From NCBI GenBank assembly GCA_902597095.1, contig CACJWK010000003.1, positions 80,766 through 144,765 on the forward strand: DNA of 64,000 bases, read 5' to 3'. A program made the translations under genes and the position numbers. The stretch's first letter is position 1. Each line of letters opens with the position of its first letter. The notes below the pieces were generated by a model. It made no database searches, was not told where the DNA came from, and saw only the letters and a list, made by a program, of their open reading frames with translations. This DNA is from an uncultured Pseudohongiella sp. (lineage in GTDB: Bacteria > Pseudomonadota > Gammaproteobacteria > Pseudomonadales > Pseudohongiellaceae). Positions 53,541 through 63,995 of this stretch are shown in pieces.

Positions 53541-54971
53541 ATGGAATGGGAAGCCGTTATCGGACTTGAAGTGCACGTATCACTGTCCACCAACACCAAA
53601 CTGTTTTCAGGAACTGCATCCATCTTTGGCGCTGAGCCGAACACTGAAGCCAATATTTTCGATCTGGCCATGCCGGGCACTCTGCCTGTGCTGAATAAAG
53701 AAGCACTGAGGATGGCCGTCAAATTTGGCCTGGCAATCGATGCAGAAATCGGAAAGCGGTCAGTATTCGACCGGAAAAACTATTTCTATCCGGATTTGCC
53801 CAAAGGCTATCAGGTCACCCAACTCGACTTCCCCACAGTCGGCAAAGGCTCACTGACCATCACACTGGAAGACGGCAGCGAAAGGCAGATAGGCGTTACC
53901 CGCGCGCACATCGAAGAGAATGCCGGCAAGTCCCTGCATGAAGATTTCCACGGCATGTCAGGTATTGATCTCAACCGCTCGGGAGAACCGCTGCTGGAAA
54001 TTGTGTCGGAGCCAGAAATCAGAAACGCCAAAGAGGCTGTAGCCTACCTCAAGAAACTGCATGTCATCGTTCGCTATCTGGATATTTCCGATGCAATCAT
54101 GGCTCAGGGTTCCATGCGTTGCGATGTGAATGTATCGATCAGACCAAAGGGCAGCACTGAACTCGGAACGCGCACCGAGTTGAAAAACATCAACTCGTTT
54201 CGCTTTGTCGAAAAAGCCATTAATTCAGAAATTCAGCGTCAGCAGTATGTGCTGGAAGACGGCGGTACCGTGATTCAGGAGACCAGGCGCTATGATGCCG
54301 AGCGCGATACCAGTTCGCCCATGCGCAGCAAAGAATTCGCCAACGACTATCGCTACTTTCCTGAGCCGGACCTGCTGCCAGTAGAGATCGACGACACCTA
54401 CATCGAGGCGATACGGGCCACCCTGCCGGAATTGCCCGATGCCAAGAGCGCGCGGTTTGTCAGCGAATACGGCCTCAGCGACTATGATGCTGGCGTCCTG
54501 ACGGCGACCCGCGAAATGGCCGAATACTTCGAGACTGTGGCGCGCAGCAGTGGCGACGCGAAGATGGCAGCGAACTGGGTGACCGGAGATCTGCAGGCTG
54601 CCCTGAACAAGAACAACTGGGACCTTGCCGAGTCGCCTATTCAGGCCGAGCGTCTGACGAGGCTGATCCAGAGAATCAAGGACGACACCATTTCTGGCAA
54701 GATCGGTAAAACTGTCTTTGAAGCCATGCTGGAAGACGGATCCGACGTCGACCAGATAATTGATTCACGAGGACTGAAACAGGTCACCGACAGTGGCGCA
54801 ATCGAGTCGCTGGTAGACGAGGTCATCACCAACCATCCTGAACAGGTGCAACAATTCAGAGATGGCAAGGAAGCAGTGCTGGGCTTCCTGGTGGGACAGG
54901 CCATGAAACTTTCCCAAGGAAAGGCCAATCCCGGCCAGGTCAATCAATTGCTGCGGGAGAAGATGCAGTAA
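53541..54971 (+). CDS. gatB: Aspartyl/glutamyl-tRNA amidotransferase subunit B
   Basis: This 476-residue protein is GatB: the N-terminal kinase-like cradle ([21 protein letters not shown] split as IGLEVHV and [40 protein letters not shown]) and a C-terminal YqeY-like tRNA-binding part ([13 protein letters not shown] to [17 protein letters not shown]). It phosphorylates and amidates the mischarged aminoacyl-tRNA using ammonia from GatA. It follows gatA directly and converges with rhlB, ending 8 bases before it. Confidence 0.96.
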   Translation: MEWEAVIGLEVHVSLSTNTKLFSGTASIFGAEPNTEANIFDLAMPGTLPVLNKEALRMAVKFGLAIDAEIGKRSVFDRKNYFYPDLPKGYQVTQLDFPTVGKGSLTITLEDGSERQIGVTRAHIEENAGKSLHEDFHGMSGIDLNRSGEPLLEIVSEPEIRNAKEAVAYLKKLHVIVRYLDISDAIMAQGSMRCDVNVSIRPKGSTELGTRTELKNINSFRFVEKAINSEIQRQQYVLEDGGTVIQETRRYDAERDTSSPMRSKEFANDYRYFPEPDLLPVEIDDTYIEAIRATLPELPDAKSARFVSEYGLSDYDAGVLTATREMAEYFETVARSSGDAKMAANWVTGDLQAALNKNNWDLAESPIQAERLTRLIQRIKDDTISGKIGKTVFEAMLEDGSDVDQIIDSRGLKQVTDSGAIESLVDEVITNHPEQVQQFRDGKEAVLGFLVGQAMKLSQGKANPGQVNQLLREKMQ

Positions 54972-54979
54972 AGAGCGGC

Positions 54980-56239
54980 TCAGCGTCGGCGAGCACCACC
55001 GCCCCGACTGGGTCGGGCACTCTTTTCCTTAAACCGTGAGGGTCGTGAGAACGCAGGCGGCGTCTCCAGCAAACTCTCTTCCGGGTGGGTGCACTCCAGC
55101 TTTTGACCCAGTTTTTCTTCAATATCCGGCAGCAGGAATGAGTCTTCCTCGCAGGCAAAGCTGATTGAAGTACCCACCGCTCCGGCCCGACCGGTACGCC
55201 CGATGCGATGGACGTAGTCCTCCGGCTCTTCCGGTAAGGTGTAGTTGATGACATGCGTGACATCATCAATATGCAGGCCTCTGCCCGCCACATCAGTCGC
55301 GACCAGCACCTTGAGCTTGCCTGATTTGAAGTCCTCCAGCGTGCGGATTCGCTTATTCTGCGCGATCTCGCCGGACAGCAGACCACAATTAATACCATTG
55401 CGGTAAAGATTATCAGCCAGCCGCCGCACCTGATCGCGACGATTGCTGAAAACCATCACTTTCTCAACTTCCGGTTGAGTAACAAGCTGATACAGCAGGT
55501 TGTATTTGGCAGCAGTTGTCACCAGGTAAACGACCTGATCAACTGCATCTGCAGCGACCTTTTCAGGCTCGACTTCAACCATGATTGGGTCCATCGCCCA
55601 GCGGGTAGTCAGCTCGGCAATTTCATGGGTAAAGGTTGCGCTGAACAGAAGGGTTTGCCGACAATCTTTTCTTGGCGTTCTGGCCACAATCTGGCGCACC
55701 TGCGGAATGAATCCCATATCAAGCATGCGGTCAGCTTCATCCAGCACCAACAGCTCAATAAGGCCTAGGTATAAATTGTCATTGGACACGAAATCCAGCA
55801 GTCGCCCGGGAGTCGCAACCACGAGATCAACCGGCTGGGCATCCAGCGCCCGGTTTTGTTTCTGATAGTCTTCTCCGCCTACCAGGGTAACCGTATGCAG
55901 ATCACAGCACGCAGTAAGCTTGGCGGCATCGCTGGCAATCTGCATCGCAAGCTCGCGGGTCGGAGCCACGACAAGCGCTCTTGGTTCAGCCAGATACCGT
56001 TTTTCTTCGATCGGGTTGCTCAACAGGTCGTTGATGATCGTAATAAGGAAAGCCGCCGTTTTGCCGGTGCCTGTTTGCGCTTTACCCGTCACGTCATGCC
56101 CGGCCAGAGTGTGGACAAGGCTCTGCGCCTGAATCGGGGTACAAAACTCAAAACCGAGCTGATCGATTGCGTCTCTGAGCGGTTTTTGCAACTCAAAGTG
56201 ATCGAACGACAGCTGTTGCTCGCCGGATGTGTCTGTCAT
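54980..56239 (-). CDS. rhlB: DEAD-box RNA helicase, RhlB-type
   Basis: This 419-residue helicase has the full DEAD-box set: the Q motif upstream of AQTGTGKTAAF (Walker A), PTRELAMQI, VATPGRLLDF, DEADRMLDMGF, SATFTHEI, and HRIGRTGRAG in the C-terminal RecA lobe, ending in an Arg-rich tail (SRFKEKSARPSRGGGARRR). The N-terminal SFDHFELQKPLRDAIDQLGFE (abbreviated) block and neighbourhood favour RhlB, the degradosome-associated helicase, though RhlE-like annotation is possible. It is the last gene of the hemA-prfA-prmC-moeB-rhlB set. Confidence 0.85.
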   Translation of the reverse strand: MTDTSGEQQLSFDHFELQKPLRDAIDQLGFEFCTPIQAQSLVHTLAGHDVTGKAQTGTGKTAAFLITIINDLLSNPIEEKRYLAEPRALVVAPTRELAMQIASDAAKLTACCDLHTVTLVGGEDYQKQNRALDAQPVDLVVATPGRLLDFVSNDNLYLGLIELLVLDEADRMLDMGFIPQVRQIVARTPRKDCRQTLLFSATFTHEIAELTTRWAMDPIMVEVEPEKVAADAVDQVVYLVTTAAKYNLLYQLVTQPEVEKVMVFSNRRDQVRRLADNLYRNGINCGLLSGEIAQNKRIRTLEDFKSGKLKVLVATDVAGRGLHIDDVTHVINYTLPEEPEDYVHRIGRTGRAGAVGTSISFACEEDSFLLPDIEEKLGQKLECTHPEESLLETPPAFSRPSRFKEKSARPSRGGGARRR

Positions 56240-56334
56240 GGTTAATTACTGCTGATAGTTGACGCCGCAAGGCCAAACGCCGGCATGATAGCTAGATGGG
56301 TATACAGAAGCAATTGGACGATCGCGAAAACCGG

Positions 56335-57087
56335 TCAGGCCGGCCGGTGGCGGCAGGCCACACAGTTTGTATCCCGCGGCAGCTTCACCTCGCGCCAGCT
56401 CATTGTCAGCCCGTCGAAAATGAGCAGCCTGCCGACAAGCGGTTCACCATAACTGACAATGACCTTGATCGTTTCCAATGCCTGCAATGAACCAATGGCG
56501 CCGACAACGGGCGCCATGACACCATTTGCCGAGCAAGAACTGTCATCACTCCCTCCCGGTCGGTAAAGGCACTGATAACATGGGCTGGCAGGATTTCTTG
56601 AATCAAAAACAGCCACCTGCCCCTCCATGCGAATCGCTGCACCGGAGACCAGTGGCTTACCTGCCTGAATCGCAGCCGCATTGACGGCAAAGCGCGTAGT
56701 AAAGTTATCGCAGGCATCAACAACCACATCCACCTGCTCAGCCAGCTCGCAGAGGCGGCCGGCATCAACACGCTCATTGATCGCAAGCACATCCACCTCC
56801 GAGTTCAGAGCCGCCAAGGTATTTTTTGCTGACTCCACTTTGGATTGACCCAGATCACGTTCCGTGTGCGCGATCTGCCGCTGTAAATTGGTCAGTTCGA
56901 CGGTGTCATCATCGACAATAATCAGGCTGCCGACGCCGGCTGCTGCCAGATACATCGCAGCAGGACATCCGAGGCCACCCATACCGACGACAAGCACCCT
57001 TGCTTCGTTCAGACGCTGTTGACCGGCTATATCGAACTCCGGCAGCATAATCTGGCGGCTATATCGGAGCAAAGAAGCGTCTTTCAT
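56335..57087 (-). CDS. moeB: MoeB/HesA/ThiF-family adenylyltransferase
   Basis: This 250-residue E1-like enzyme has the N-terminal RYSRQIMLPEFDIAGQQRL, the nucleotide loop GMGGLGCPAAMYL near 37-49, the DDDTVELTNLQRQ block and two zinc CxxC pairs (CYQC and CVAC) at the C-terminal side. It adenylates the C-terminal glycine of a small sulphur carrier such as MoaD or ThiS. The order prmC-moeB matches the conserved prfA-hemK-moeB neighbourhood, supporting the molybdopterin assignment; ThiF is the alternative. Confidence 0.87.
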   Translation of the reverse strand: MKDASLLRYSRQIMLPEFDIAGQQRLNEARVLVVGMGGLGCPAAMYLAAAGVGSLIIVDDDTVELTNLQRQIAHTERDLGQSKVESAKNTLAALNSEVDVLAINERVDAGRLCELAEQVDVVVDACDNFTTRFAVNAAAIQAGKPLVSGAAIRMEGQVAVFDSRNPASPCYQCLYRPGGSDDSSCSANGVMAPVVGAIGSLQALETIKVIVSYGEPLVGRLLIFDGLTMSWREVKLPRDTNCVACRHRPA

Positions 57088-57162
57088 AATGTGCAGGATT
57101 CTTTTCAGTTAACACGGCGCGGATCTCGTCAGATCTCCGGATTATGACAAGTTATGCGGAGT

Positions 57163-58017
57163 CTAGTCACTCACTGGACCGGGCCAACGGGCCTGTACCA
57201 TTCGCGGCACACCGGCAAGATCCTTCTTACCCTCCACATCGCTGTAGCCAAAGTCCCGCAGCAACGCCTGCAGTATCTCCTGCTGCGCATAGCCATGCTC
57301 CAGCAGCAGCCAGCCTCCTGATGCCAACTTTTCCCTCGCGTGTGCCGCTATGCACTGCAGATCCCGATAGCCATCTGAGTCGGCGCGCAAGGCCATAACG
57401 GGCTCATAGCGCAGCTCTCCCAGAGTCAAGTGCGGGTCGTCCGGGGCGATGTAAGGTGGATTAGCGATAATGATATCCATTGTCCCGCTCGGCAACACGT
57501 CGCACCAGGAACCCTCCTTGAAAGCGACATTACCCAAGCCCAGAGTCTCCCTGTTTTGTCGGGCGATCTCCAGGGCGTCGGGACTGATGTCTGTCCCCGT
57601 GATGCGCCACCGAGGTCGTGATTTCCCAACAGCCAGTGCGATGGCACCGCTGCCGGTACCAAGATCCGCGACCTGTCGCGATGCGGCACAGACGCCGAGG
57701 CCCAACGCAGTTTCAACCAGCAATTCCGTCTCCGGTCGGGGAATCAGAACGGCAGGAGAGACTTTTAGCGTCAGATTCCAAAAACTTTTCTCACCCAGCA
57801 AATAGGCAATCGGTTCTGACTGTGCGCGTCGACGGACGAGTTCATCAAACCGCTTACTGACGTCACTACTGAGGACACGGTCGGGGTACGCGTATAAATA
57901 GCTGCGCTCAACTGAGAGGCTGTGAGCAAGCAGGAGCTCCGCATCGAGTCGCGGCGAGTCGCTCTGTAAGATCTCACCCTTGGCGACGGCAAGCGCCTGC
58001 TTGATCGTGTCGGTCAC
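57163..58017 (-). CDS. prmC: Peptide chain release factor N5-glutamine methyltransferase
   Basis: This 284-residue methyltransferase has the HemK signatures: an N-terminal helical domain (DAELLLAHSL), the SAM motif DLGTGSGAIALAVG and the substrate motif NPPY in IIIANPPYIAPDDPHL. It methylates the GGQ glutamine of release factors RF1 and RF2. Its gene is 7 bases downstream of prfA, the classical prfA-prmC pair. ATG 58017 is the start. Confidence 0.95.
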   Translation of the reverse strand: MTDTIKQALAVAKGEILQSDSPRLDAELLLAHSLSVERSYLYAYPDRVLSSDVSKRFDELVRRRAQSEPIAYLLGEKSFWNLTLKVSPAVLIPRPETELLVETALGLGVCAASRQVADLGTGSGAIALAVGKSRPRWRITGTDISPDALEIARQNRETLGLGNVAFKEGSWCDVLPSGTMDIIIANPPYIAPDDPHLTLGELRYEPVMALRADSDGYRDLQCIAAHAREKLASGGWLLLEHGYAQQEILQALLRDFGYSDVEGKKDLAGVPRMVQARWPGPVSD

Positions 58018-58023
58018 GCCGGC

Positions 58024-59112
58024 TTAATCCTCTCCTGCTAGACTGGCGAGCAAATCCGCCTGATATTCATTAATCAGAGGCTGCACAACCGAACCCAGTT
58101 CGCCCGCCATGACCTCCGTCAGATTATACAGCGTGAGCTTGATCCGATGATCTGTCACTCGCCCCTGCGGATAATTATAGGTGCGAATTTTTTCCGACCG
58201 GTCACCACTGCCCACCAACTTGCGGCGGGCATCGGATTCTTCCTGTTGTTGCGTTGCCTGAGCCTGATCAAGCAACTTTGCCTGCAGTAACGACATGGCC
58301 CGGGCTTTGTTTTTGTGCTGAGAGCGCTCATCCTGGCATTCGACCACGATACCGGTGGGCAGATGGGTAATTCGGATAGCGGAATCGGTTTTATTCACGT
58401 GCTGTCCGCCCGCACCGCTGGCCCGAAAAGTGTCAATGCGCAAATCCCCCTTATTCAAATCCACTTCATCTACTTCTTCCAGTTCAGGCATGATGGCTAC
58501 CGTACAAGCCGACGTATGAATCCTTCCCTGTGTTTCCGTCTCCGGAACCCGTTGCACCCGGTGGGCACCCGATTCGAATTTGAGCTTCTCATAGACGTTC
58601 TTGCCTTCAATGCGGGCAATAATTTCCTTGAAGCCGCCATGCTCCCCCGGGCGCTCATTGATTATCTCTGACTTCCATTTCTGGGACTCAGCGAAACGCG
58701 AGTACATCTTGAACAGATCACCCGAAAAAATAGCTGCCTCATCGCCACCAGTGCCAGCGCGTATTTCAAGAAATACATTGCATGAATCCTTGGAATCCTT
58801 GGGGAGCAACAGCTTCTGCAGATCAAGGTCCAGCTGCGCCAACGCCGCTTCTGCCTCTTTGATTTCATCCTCTGCCATAGCGCGAATGTCCGGATCATCG
58901 TCGGCGACCATTTCCCGGGCCTGCTCCAGATTCGAACTGATTTCCTGAAAGCGGTTAAAGCTTTTTACCACTTCTTCCAGCTCCGCATATTCTTTAGAAA
59001 GCTCCCTGAACTGATTCTGATCTGAAATAATATCAGCATCGCTCAGCAGCGCCTCAAGCTCGTCAAATCGGTCTTTAAGGTTTTCTAGTTTGAGTCGGAT
59101 TGAATTTTTCAT
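58024..59112 (-). CDS. prfA: Peptide chain release factor 1
   Basis: This 362-residue protein is RF1, recognising UAA and UAG: the tripeptide-like anticodon PxT is P-E-T in [18 protein letters not shown] (abbreviated) and the GGQ motif is in [19 protein letters not shown]1 rather than RF2 is indicated by PxT instead of SPF. It terminates translation by hydrolysing peptidyl-tRNA and is methylated on the GGQ glutamine by the PrmC encoded next. hemA lies 39 bases upstream. Confidence 0.96.
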   Translation of the reverse strand: MKNSIRLKLENLKDRFDELEALLSDADIISDQNQFRELSKEYAELEEVVKSFNRFQEISSNLEQAREMVADDDPDIRAMAEDEIKEAEAALAQLDLDLQKLLLPKDSKDSCNVFLEIRAGTGGDEAAIFSGDLFKMYSRFAESQKWKSEIINERPGEHGGFKEIIARIEGKNVYEKLKFESGAHRVQRVPETETQGRIHTSACTVAIMPELEEVDEVDLNKGDLRIDTFRASGAGGQHVNKTDSAIRITHLPTGIVVECQDERSQHKNKARAMSLLQAKLLDQAQATQQQEESDARRKLVGSGDRSEKIRTYNYPQGRVTDHRIKLTLYNLTEVMAGELGSVVQPLINEYQADLLASLAGED

Positions 59113-59151
59113 GGACTAATTTCTGTCACTTTAGCAGTGACGTCTGAGGCT

Positions 59152-60432
59152 CTATTCGTCTTCGTCCAGATCGAACAATTCCCGGACGTGCTCAAGCATT
59201 TTTTCTCTGCCTTCAGCGCTGGCCCGCTTCATCTGCACACTGGGAGAATGAATCAGTTTGTTAGTCAGATTCCGCGCCAAACTTTCTATCACAGCTTCTG
59301 TAGCTTCCCCTTTCTGAATCGCCTTATAGGCTTTGTCCAGCTCAAGCGCTCTTATGCCATCGGCTTTGTCCCGAAAGGCCTTGAGGGTGGTGACCGCATT
59401 TAAAGATCTTAACTGCTTCTGAAACGCCTCAACTCCCCGTTCGATTATTGAGTGTGCCTGCTGCGCCGCTTCCTCCCGGCTCTTCTGGCTGTCCTCAATG
59501 ACTTCGCTGATGTCATCAATACTGTACAGATAGGCATCCGCAACCTGACCCACTTCCTGCTCGATATCCCGGGGCACGGCCAGATCGATCAACAGCATGG
59601 GTTTGTGCCTGCGCGCCTTCAGGGCTCGCTCCACTGCTCCTTTACCCAACAAAGGAAGCTGGCTGTTGGTCGAAGACACCACAATATCAGCGTCGATCAG
59701 CCTCTCAGGAATCTCAGACAGCAGTGCCCCAACGGCATCAAAGCGCCCCGCAATTTCCAGCGCGTTGTCCAGCGTGCGATTGGCAACAACCAATGATCTG
59801 ACGCCCCTTTCAACCAGATGCCTCGCCACCAGCTCAATCGTGCGGCCCGCGCCAATCAGCAGCACTGTCAAGCTTGGCAAATCGCTGAAAATGCGATCAG
59901 CCAGAACCGCTGCGGCGTAGGCAACGGATACCGGACTTTCACCAATTGCCGTTTCAGTACGAACCTCCTTGGCAATGGAAAACGCGCCCTGAAACGCCCG
60001 CCCAAGGGCTGCACCCACGGCGTCGTGGTCTTTTGAGAGTGCGAAGGCAGACTTGATCTGACCCAGAATTTGCGGCTCCCCGAGAATCATTGAATCGAGG
60101 CCACACGACACCCGCATCAGGTGGCGAACCACTTCGTTACCTTCATGGAAGTAGCAACTCTGCGCCAGGTGCTCCGGGTTCACGTCATGGTACCGGGATA
60201 ACCACTCAACGACCGGACGGCAAGCCGGTTCGGCGTCAGCGGTGTGATCAACCGTCATATCGACGTAAATTTCCGTCCGATTGCAGGTTGAAACAACCAC
60301 GGCCTCGGCGACCGCCGGCAGTGCCATCAGATCGCTCAAAGCCTCGCTGATAATAGCCGGCGGAAAGGCGACCTTCTCTCGCAGATCAATCGAAGCGGTG
60401 GTGTGGTTTATCCCCACTAACAGAAGCGCCAT
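59152..60432 (-). CDS. hemA: Glutamyl-tRNA reductase
   Basis: This 426-residue enzyme has the N-terminal catalytic domain (GINHTTASIDLREK) with the nucleophile Cys50 in STCNRTEIYV, the NADPH domain (LLIGAGRTIELVARHLVERG as GAGRTIELVA and ANRTLDNA) and a C-terminal dimerisation helix set (TNKLIHSPSVQMK). It reduces Glu-tRNA to glutamate-1-semialdehyde, the first step of the C5 tetrapyrrole pathway. It is the promoter-proximal gene of the hemA-prfA-prmC-moeB-rhlB set and is divergent from the TPR lipoprotein. Confidence 0.96.
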   Translation of the reverse strand: MALLLVGINHTTASIDLREKVAFPPAIISEALSDLMALPAVAEAVVVSTCNRTEIYVDMTVDHTADAEPACRPVVEWLSRYHDVNPEHLAQSCYFHEGNEVVRHLMRVSCGLDSMILGEPQILGQIKSAFALSKDHDAVGAALGRAFQGAFSIAKEVRTETAIGESPVSVAYAAAVLADRIFSDLPSLTVLLIGAGRTIELVARHLVERGVRSLVVANRTLDNALEIAGRFDAVGALLSEIPERLIDADIVVSSTNSQLPLLGKGAVERALKARRHKPMLLIDLAVPRDIEQEVGQVADAYLYSIDDISEVIEDSQKSREEAAQQAHSIIERGVEAFQKQLRSLNAVTTLKAFRDKADGIRALELDKAYKAIQKGEATEAVIESLARNLTNKLIHSPSVQMKRASAEGREKMLEHVRELFDLDEDE

Positions 60433-60700
60433 AAATCTTTCAAAACCGTCAGTATTCAGTCAGGCACGCAGTGACGCCGACAAAAGGGTGCCTATGGTAC
60501 TAAAATTCGCCCGAGCATGCTCATTTCATCCCGGCAGATGGTGAGAAAAGAAAGCAAAATCAGAAAGGTAGCCCTGAATAAGTGATACAAACAGAGCCTC
60601 GGAGCGTATATGATTTAGTCGTTAAAACGAGGGCAGCACAATTCCGGGCCTGGCATGGGCCCGGGCTGCCACCCTGAATCCGGGCGACAGTACGATAACT

Positions 60701-62461
60701 ATGTTAATCCGAATTATTCTCTGTTGCTGCGCTTGCATGTGGTTGAGCGCGTGCGGCAGCACTTCAACCCGGTCTGACCCCGCCTCTGTAGCAGCTGAGC
60801 CGGTCACCGAAGACCCAACCAGCGAGCAGGCGCAGACGGCTTCCATACCTGAGCCGGAAGTCGAGTACGGTAGCTTTACCAAAGCACAGCTTTATCAGGC
60901 AATCATCAGTGAACTGGGCGCCCAGCGCGGTGTCCTGGAAGACGCCGGTGACAGCTATTTTAATCTGGCGCTTGAAACAAAAGATTTGGGCATTATCCGC
61001 CGTGCCGTGCAATTCGCGTCAGCAAATAATGATCTCAATGCATTGCTACAGCTCGGACTGCTTTGGAGTGAAATTGATCCAAGCGACCCACAGCCGGAAC
61101 TGATGCTGAGCTTCCAGTTCCTGGAAACCGGTCACTACGAACAGGCGCTTTCCCACATGGCGCGGGTTATCGAGCTGGGCGGTGAAATCGATTTTTCGAC
61201 CTTATCTGCCAGAACCGGCCAACTCGATGCCCCCGTCCGCGCGCGCCTGATCGCCAATCTGCGGCAGCTGGTCCGGGAATTTTCAGACCAGCAGTCCATC
61301 CAGCTGACCCTTGTTCAATTACTGGCTCAGAACGGCGACTACCGGGAGGCTCTGTCCGAGTTTGAGCAACTGCTTGACCTGATGGACCTAAACCCCCGAC
61401 TGGTTCTGTTACAGGCTCAGATCCTGCAGAGTGCAGGTGACGCCGATGACGCCCTTGAGACACTTGCTAAGGGAGTTCGCGAGTTCGACGGCAACAGAAA
61501 TCTGCGCCTGACCTATGCGCGGCTGCTGATCCAGAATGAACGCTATCAATTGGCGCAGGCACAATTTGCCGCCATGATGGCTCAGGATCCGCAGGACTGG
61601 GAAACGCTGTTCTCTATGGCGCTTCTCGATGTTCAACTGGAGCAGTTCGACCAGGCCAGTGACAAATTTACGCAGCTGGCGGAAGTCGATCAGCGTGCTG
61701 ACGAGGCCAACTACTATCTCGGATATGTCAATGAACAGCGCAACAATCTGCCGCTTGCCATAGCCGCTTACCGGAAAGTCAGAATCGGTACTCAGAACTT
61801 TCTGGCCGCCAAGCAGCAGGCAACGCGCCTGGCAATTCAGCTCGGGGATCTGGATTCTGCCCATGCCCACCTCAGTCAGCTTTCGACAGGTCAGCCGCGT
61901 CTGGAGATACTCTTTCACACGATTGAGTCTGGTGCGCTGATTCAGGCCGGACATCCGGACAGAGCACGGGAACTCCTCGATCGCGCGCTGAACAAATACC
62001 CCAATGAAACGGACTTACTGTTCGCCCGGGTGCTTTTGTTCGACAGTCTGGGGGACAAGGCAGGATCAGAGCTGGATCTGAAACAGATCATTCGGATGCA
62101 GCCCGAGGACTCCAGAGCACTGAACCACCTCGGCTATATGCTGGCAGACCAGACAGATCGCTATCAGGAAGCCCTGGAACTGATAGAACGCGCCATCGCC
62201 ATTTCACCCGAAGATCCCGCCATCATTGACAGCCTAGGGTGGGCGCAGTTCAAACTGGGCAGGTATGAAGAAGCCCTGACCAATCTGCGGCGCGCTTACG
62301 CGGTTTTTCCTGATGCCGAAGTGGCTTCACACGTCGGCGAAGTCCTGTGGATGATGGGACGCGAACAGGAGGCCATTAAGGTTTGGCGCGGCGCGCTTGA
62401 GAACCAGCCTGACAGCGATCTGATTAAAGAAGTGGTCGATCGACTGCAAGCCGATCTCTGA
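60701..62461 (+). CDS. TPR-repeat outer-membrane lipoprotein
   Basis: This 586-residue protein has a lipoprotein signal with lipobox LSAC (ILCCCACMWLSACGS), an acidic low-complexity linker and then many tetratricopeptide units, the last and clearest being EALELIERAIAISPEDPAIIDSLGWAQFKLGRYEEALTNLRRAY (abbreviated, about 490-535). It is commonly found just upstream of lolB in gammaproteobacteria and probably aids envelope protein assembly or interactions. Its exact role is unknown. It overlaps nothing, is divergent from hemA, and is followed by lolB after 52 bases. Confidence 0.85.
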   Translation: MLIRIILCCCACMWLSACGSTSTRSDPASVAAEPVTEDPTSEQAQTASIPEPEVEYGSFTKAQLYQAIISELGAQRGVLEDAGDSYFNLALETKDLGIIRRAVQFASANNDLNALLQLGLLWSEIDPSDPQPELMLSFQFLETGHYEQALSHMARVIELGGEIDFSTLSARTGQLDAPVRARLIANLRQLVREFSDQQSIQLTLVQLLAQNGDYREALSEFEQLLDLMDLNPRLVLLQAQILQSAGDADDALETLAKGVREFDGNRNLRLTYARLLIQNERYQLAQAQFAAMMAQDPQDWETLFSMALLDVQLEQFDQASDKFTQLAEVDQRADEANYYLGYVNEQRNNLPLAIAAYRKVRIGTQNFLAAKQQATRLAIQLGDLDSAHAHLSQLSTGQPRLEILFHTIESGALIQAGHPDRARELLDRALNKYPNETDLLFARVLLFDSLGDKAGSELDLKQIIRMQPEDSRALNHLGYMLADQTDRYQEALELIERAIAISPEDPAIIDSLGWAQFKLGRYEEALTNLRRAYAVFPDAEVASHVGEVLWMMGREQEAIKVWRGALENQPDSDLIKEVVDRLQADL

Positions 62462-62513
62462 GCGGCGGGGAATCGCGGTCTTGATTTTTCGCTTCAATTT
62501 TTCCTCATGCGCA

Positions 62514-63140
62514 ATGATCAGAACAGGCGCCCTGCGCTTGGCCAGCGTGTGCTTATTAAAGGCAGCGCTTTCCGCCTGCACCAGTCTCGCGCCACAGGCA
62601 AATGAAAACAGTATCTGGGCTCTGCAGAGCCAACAGCTTGAAAAACTGACGCACTGGCAGCTCCGTGGTCGGGTAAATGTGCGCTATGACAATGAATCTC
62701 AGACGCCTCGCATCCAGTGGCAACACAGCAACCGAGCCTATCGAATTCGATTGTGGGGTACTTTTAATGCCGGCAATACCCTGATTCAGGGCGAGCCCGG
62801 GCGTGTCAGCCTCGATCAGGGAGACAAGCATTTCAGTGCGAAGTCGCCGGAAGAGCTGATTCTTCAGCAGCTGGGATATGAGCTGCCCATTTCTTATCTG
62901 GAATTCTGGATTAAAGGTCTTCCGGTTCCAGACAGACCAGCTGCGCTGTTGTTCAATGACCTGAATCAGCTGACGGCATTCGAACAAGCCGACTGGACGA
63001 TAACTCTGTCTGACCTCAGGGATTATGGGGGGCTGATACTGCCACGCAGGGTAGACATCATGCGCAGTGAAAATGACGCGCGACTGCGCTTCGTCGGGCT
63101 CAGCTGGACCTTGCCAGAGAATCAGGAAACAGCCCGTTGA
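62514..63140 (+). CDS. lolB: Outer-membrane lipoprotein LolB
   Basis: This lipoprotein of about 208 residues receives lipoproteins from LolA and inserts them in the outer membrane. The signal ends in lipobox ALSAC, followed by [23 protein letters not shown] (split for length) and [16 protein letters not shown], which are LolB core features, and the [11 protein letters not shown] block near the end. ATG 62514 gives a 21-residue signal; the frame opens earlier at TTG 62481, which has a GGGGAA sequence before it, so that is a real alternative. Its stop overlaps the TTG start of ispE. Confidence 0.85.
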   Translation: MIRTGALRLASVCLLKAALSACTSLAPQANENSIWALQSQQLEKLTHWQLRGRVNVRYDNESQTPRIQWQHSNRAYRIRLWGTFNAGNTLIQGEPGRVSLDQGDKHFSAKSPEELILQQLGYELPISYLEFWIKGLPVPDRPAALLFNDLNQLTAFEQADWTITLSDLRDYGGLILPRRVDIMRSENDARLRFVGLSWTLPENQETAR

Positions 63141-63995
63141 ACGAGTTCGCGCTGCGCTGGTTCGCACCGGCGAAACTCAATCTCTTTCTGCATGTTCTCG
63201 GACGACACGATAATGGCTATCATCAGCTTCAGACCCTGTTCCAACTCTTGGACGAAGGCGACACGCTGCAGTTTGAACCGCTCAGCAACGGCGAACTCCA
63301 GCTTGAGGTTCGCAGCAACACCATCGGTCAGAGACTACCCCTGGAAAACAACCTGATTCTTCAGGCAGCGAGACTCTTGCGCACGCACGCCGGTGTCCCT
63401 GCTCTGGGCGCCAGGATTTCTGTCGACAAACGCATACCCATGGGCGGCGGACTGGGAGGCGGCAGTAGCGACGCGGCTACCACACTGATCGCCCTGAACA
63501 GATACTGGCAGCTCAACCTGAGTCGGACCGATCTGAAAGCGCTCGGGCTGCAGCTGGGCGCTGACGTCCCGCTTTTTATTGACGGCAGATCGGCATGGGG
63601 AGAGGGTGTCGGAGAACAATTGCAAGCGGTTACCCTGCCACCCAGATGGTATCTGGTGGTCACGCCAGATTGTACGGTATCCACCGCGGAAATATTCAGT
63701 CATGAAAATTTGACACGGAACTCGCCAGCCATCACAATTGCCGACTTTCTGGCGGGGGGGCTCCCGAAACGACTGCGAGCCTGTGACCTGCGAACTTTAT
63801 CCGGAAGTGGCGCGAGCGCTGGCTTGGCTCACTCGGTTCGGACTGGCCCGGATGACCGGAACGGGAGCCAGCGTCTTTGCGAGTTTTGCAGCAGAGAGCA
63901 CCGCGACTGCCGCGCTGCATCAAGTGCCGGCGCGCTGGCAGGGATTTGTGGCCCGCGGCCTGAATTCTCTGGAACCCGGCAGGTATCCGACCTAA
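63137..63995 (+). CDS. ispE: 4-diphosphocytidyl-2-C-methyl-D-erythritol kinase, frameshifted in this copy
   Basis: The product is IspE of the non-mevalonate isoprenoid pathway (GHMP kinase: [11 protein letters not shown] at the N-terminus, [17 protein letters not shown] as ATP loop). The frame starts at TTG 63137, overlapping the lolB stop, and is typical to about residue 205 (ADFLAGG). There a run of seven G residues (63754-63760) throws the frame off: the true C-terminal half ([30 protein letters not shown]) continues one base out of phase to a TAA at 63993. With six G residues the gene would be a normal 285-residue IspE. The gene is essential, so an indel or sequencing error is likelier than real loss. 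Confidence 0.85.
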
